Source: an uncultured Ignavibacteriota bacterium (GTDB lineage: Bacteria; Bacteroidota; Ignavibacteria; Tepidaquicellales; Tepidaquicellaceae). Taken from it: 7,993 nucleotides of DNA. The position numbers and the translations under genes are program-made. The notes under the pieces were generated by a model. The model searched no databases, was not told where the DNA came from, and saw only the letters and a program-made list of their open reading frames with translations. The DNA lies in NCBI GenBank assembly GCA_903901375.1, contig CAIUQV010000461.1, forward strand, positions 1 through 7,993, written 5' to 3'. Shown here one piece after another: positions 6,877-7,993 of this stretch (its first letter is position 1; the number at the start of each line of letters is the position of its first letter).

Positions 6877-7536
6877 TTACGCACTGATTGTTACGCTTAT
6901 GGTTTCGCTCCAGGGTCCCGGTTCGTTTCGGTTGTTTACCCAGCGGAGCAGGTAGTGCGCGGTTTTGCCGCCGTCGATGCCGTCGTAGTGGGCAAGGTAC
7001 GGCGTCTTTGTATCGGTTGCGAGGAATTTTGTTTCGTTGTAATCCAGCGGTGGGTCGCCGCCGATTTTGCACCAGATTTCGCAGCCGCGTACGCCTTCGG
7101 GCTTGGCTTTGCTTTGCTGTGTGCCTTCATCGAAGAAGTGGATGGTGTGCTGGAGGCGCTGCCTGTTGTCCACGTCTGCCATTGGGCGCGTGGTGGGGAC
7201 GGGCACGGCTGTCCTTTTTTCTTTGGGGATTGTGATTCCAAGCTCTGCCTTTTGTGCGTTTGTGACGGCGGGGTTTGCCTGAATCTTTTTGGTGTCTTCC
7301 CTTACTAATTCTTCGAGGGAATCTCTTGCTGCAAATTTAGTCTGCACTGCTGCGTTTAAAGCGGCTTGTGCGGCTAACATTGAGTTGTAGTCGGTTTCCC
7401 ATTTTGTAAAAGCTGTGTCGAGCTTTGTTGAGTCGCCGATAAGTAAACCGAGTGCTGCGAAATTTACTTTCACGTACTCGTTGTACTGCTTCACCCAGTC
7501 ATTGAAGTCTGAGTCTGCGCGGGGTATGTAATCCAT
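6877..7536 (-). CDS. Conserved protein of unknown function, helical N-terminus plus fibronectin-III-like C-terminus
   Basis: The 219-residue product has no signal peptide or membrane segment, so it is probably cytoplasmic or exported by a non-Sec route. Residues 1-30 (MDYIPRADSDFNDWVKQY...) and the Ala-rich stretch 45-90 look helical, possibly a helical hairpin. IQANPAVT (85-92), a proline-rich junction (VPVPTTRP, 111-118), and then a beta-rich half with RGCEIW (150-155), TPYLAHYDG (178-186), GKTAHYLLRWVN (190-201) and GPWSETISVTI (207-217) follow. The closing pattern is that of a fibronectin type III or similar beta-sandwich. From memory, proteins of this layout occur as hypothetical proteins in diverse bacteria; I know no assigned role. 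The ATG at 7536 is supported by a good Shine-Dalgarno 7 nt upstream, rare in this window. The gene is clearly GC-richer than the T9SS genes beside it, which may point to a different origin or selection for expression. It could head a transcript including the T9SS pair, but two hairpins intervene. Confidence 0.8.
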   Translation of the reverse strand: MDYIPRADSDFNDWVKQYNEYVKVNFAALGLLIGDSTKLDTAFTKWETDYNSMLAAQAALNAAVQTKFAARDSLEELVREDTKKIQANPAVTNAQKAELGITIPKEKRTAVPVPTTRPMADVDNRQRLQHTIHFFDEGTQQSKAKPEGVRGCEIWCKIGGDPPLDYNETKFLATDTKTPYLAHYDGIDGGKTAHYLLRWVNNRNEPGPWSETISVTISA

Positions 7537-7543
7537 ACTTTTG

Positions 7544-7550
7544 CACCTTT
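7544..7550 (-). promoter_or_regulatory. Shine-Dalgarno of the 219-residue gene
   Basis: On the minus strand AAAGGTG ends 7 nt before the ATG at 7536. It is the only convincing ribosome binding site in the window and fixes the start. Confidence 0.65.
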
Positions 7551-7580
7551 CTGTTTAGTTTAAAAAAAGTTAAAGCATTA

Positions 7581-7608
7581 TTTATATAACCCCTATAATA
7601 TAACCCAA
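7581..7608 (-). promoter_or_regulatory. Possible promoter of the 219-residue gene
   Basis: On the minus strand TTGGGT (7608-7603) and TATAAA (7586-7581) are separated by 16 nt, a fair sigma-70-like pair. It would start transcription near 7574 and leave a leader of about 37 nt. I see no Bacteroidota-type TAnnTTTG box here. In AT-rich DNA such a match can arise by chance. Confidence 0.35.
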
Positions 7609-7621
7609 AAAACATAACCCC
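7586..7621. repeat. Three phased 8-bp direct repeats (possible operator)
   Basis: ATAACCCC (7586-7593), ATAACCCA (7600-7607) and ATAACCCC (7614-7621) are spaced at exactly 14 bp. Read on the minus strand they are GGGTTAT-type boxes separated by 6-nt AT-rich spacers. They overlap the proposed -10 edge, the spacer and the -35 element, where a DNA-binding regulator would act. No known regulator motif is recognised. Confidence 0.55.
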
Positions 7622-7765
7622 ATTAGTTTATAACTTATACATTCATTTTCTTTAAATCAATAGAAAAAATTTGAGTTGAATATCAGTACTTTTTTAAGAA
7701 TTATTTCCGGTTTTTGGAACGGCTGTGATTTTTGAAAAAGCAGTACGGAGCAGATTTTTCATTTT
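7622..7765. other. AT-rich intergenic stretch, no gene seen
   Basis: This is the plain part of the gene-free right end (7537-7993). It is AT-rich with several homopolymer T/A runs. Isolated AACGG and TACGG motifs at 7718 and 7744 resemble the start of the 21-bp units beyond, but are not in phase with them, so they may be decayed edge copies. No RNA gene or believable reading frame is visible. Confidence 0.5.
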
Positions 7766-7790
7766 AAAAAATTCCGGAGGAACGCTCCGG
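7766..7790 (-). terminator. Possible minus-strand intrinsic terminator at the edge of the 21-bp array
   Basis: On the minus strand CCGGAG (7790-7785), loop CGTTC, CTCCGG (7779-7774), AA and then six T (7771-7766) form a short GC-rich hairpin with a T tract. It would end a transcript entering from the right through the repeat array. Part of the hairpin lies in the first repeat unit. The stem is only 6 bp, so confidence is moderate. Confidence 0.45.
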
Positions 7791-7993
7791 CTGGTGGAAA
7801 GAACGGCGGCGCGGGGTATAAGAACGGCGGCTCGGGGAAGCGGTACGGTGGTTCGGGGGAGCGAAACGGCGGTTTGGGGGAGCGAAACGGTGGTTTGGGG
7901 TAGGAGAACGGCGGCACGGGGAAGAGGAACGGCTTACCGTGGAAAGGAACGGCGGCACGGGATATAAGAACAGCGGCGCCGTGGAATGCACCG
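7781..7993. repeat. G-rich 21-bp tandem repeat array (minisatellite), continuing past the window
   Basis: Ten head-to-tail units begin at 7781, 7802, 7823, 7844, 7865, 7886, 7907, 7928, 7948 and 7969, with a partial eleventh at the edge. All are 21 bp except the eighth (7928-7947), which is 20 bp. Most units open with AACGGCGG or a one- or two-base variant and carry a G run at about unit positions 12-16; the last 5-6 bases vary most. A 21-bp unit keeps reading frames open as heptapeptide repeats on both strands, but the 20-bp unit breaks the phase, and the predicted Arg/Pro- or Arg/Gly-rich products look like by-products of repetition. I call it non-coding. It is not CRISPR, because no unique spacers separate the units. 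Confidence 0.85.

Noticed and set aside
6874..7308. Plus-strand open frame of 144 codons
   Set aside because: It lies opposite the 219-residue gene, which has a clear Shine-Dalgarno, sensible domain layout and family-like motifs. The plus-strand product looks compositionally random.
7802..7927. Canonical G-quadruplex in the G-rich array
   Set aside because: G runs of four to five are about 17 nt apart, longer than standard quadruplex loops, so the canonical pattern is not met.
7725..7991. Coding sequences across the repeat on either strand (heptapeptide Arg/Gly- or Arg/Pro-rich products)
   Set aside because: Open frames are expected from a 21-bp period. The 20-bp unit at 7928 shifts the phase, there is no start with a binding site, and both strands look equally open.
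7781..7993. A CRISPR array
   Set aside because: The units are directly adjacent with no unique spacers, the unit is only 21 bp and degenerate, and no cas gene is present.

Overview
The window looks like a chromosomal segment from a bacterium of the Bacteroidota/Chlorobi/Ignavibacteriota group. The main evidence is two secreted proteins on the minus strand that end in a type IX secretion (T9SS) type A sorting domain. Its opening, YSLSQNYPNPFNP, is the form I associate with Ignavibacteria-like genomes. Most genes also lack an obvious Shine-Dalgarno sequence, which fits that group. The phylum-level placement is inference, and no rRNA or tRNA gene is present to test it.

Left half (1-4222, plus strand): a tightly packed run of four genes. 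It holds the 3' end of a membrane-anchored sugar-transferase-like protein, then accA (acetyl-CoA carboxylase carboxyltransferase alpha), murA (first committed step of peptidoglycan synthesis) and a pccB-type acyl-CoA carboxylase beta subunit. The gaps are 4 nt, a 1-nt TAATG overlap and 12 nt, and the run closes with a strong UUCG-loop hairpin terminator. It reads as one envelope/lipid housekeeping operon: lipid-linked glycan synthesis, malonyl-CoA supply, UDP-GlcNAc enolpyruvyl transfer and propionyl-CoA/methylmalonyl-CoA metabolism. The partner subunits (AccD, biotin carboxylase, biotin carrier) are not in the window.

Middle (4231-6774, minus strand, convergent with the operon): two tandem paralogous genes for exported Asp-box (BNR-like) beta-propeller proteins. 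Their signal-peptide ends (62 bp) and sorting-domain ends (255 bp) are nearly identical at the DNA level, while the propeller passengers between them have diverged strongly.

Right part (6775-7993): an intergenic patch with two hairpins, one a perfect 10-bp palindrome. Next is a minus-strand gene for a 219-residue protein of no assigned function, with a helical N-terminal half and a fibronectin-III-like C-terminal half; it is the only gene here with a clear Shine-Dalgarno sequence. Its upstream region has a possible promoter overlapped by three direct repeats at an exact 14-bp period. The window ends in a G-rich minisatellite of about ten 21-bp units that continues past the edge, with a possible minus-strand terminator at its inner end.

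I see no complete new defence, mobile or biosynthetic system. The best leads are the 21-bp array, the phased repeats at the promoter of the unknown gene, that gene itself, and the end-conserved, middle-variable T9SS gene pair.
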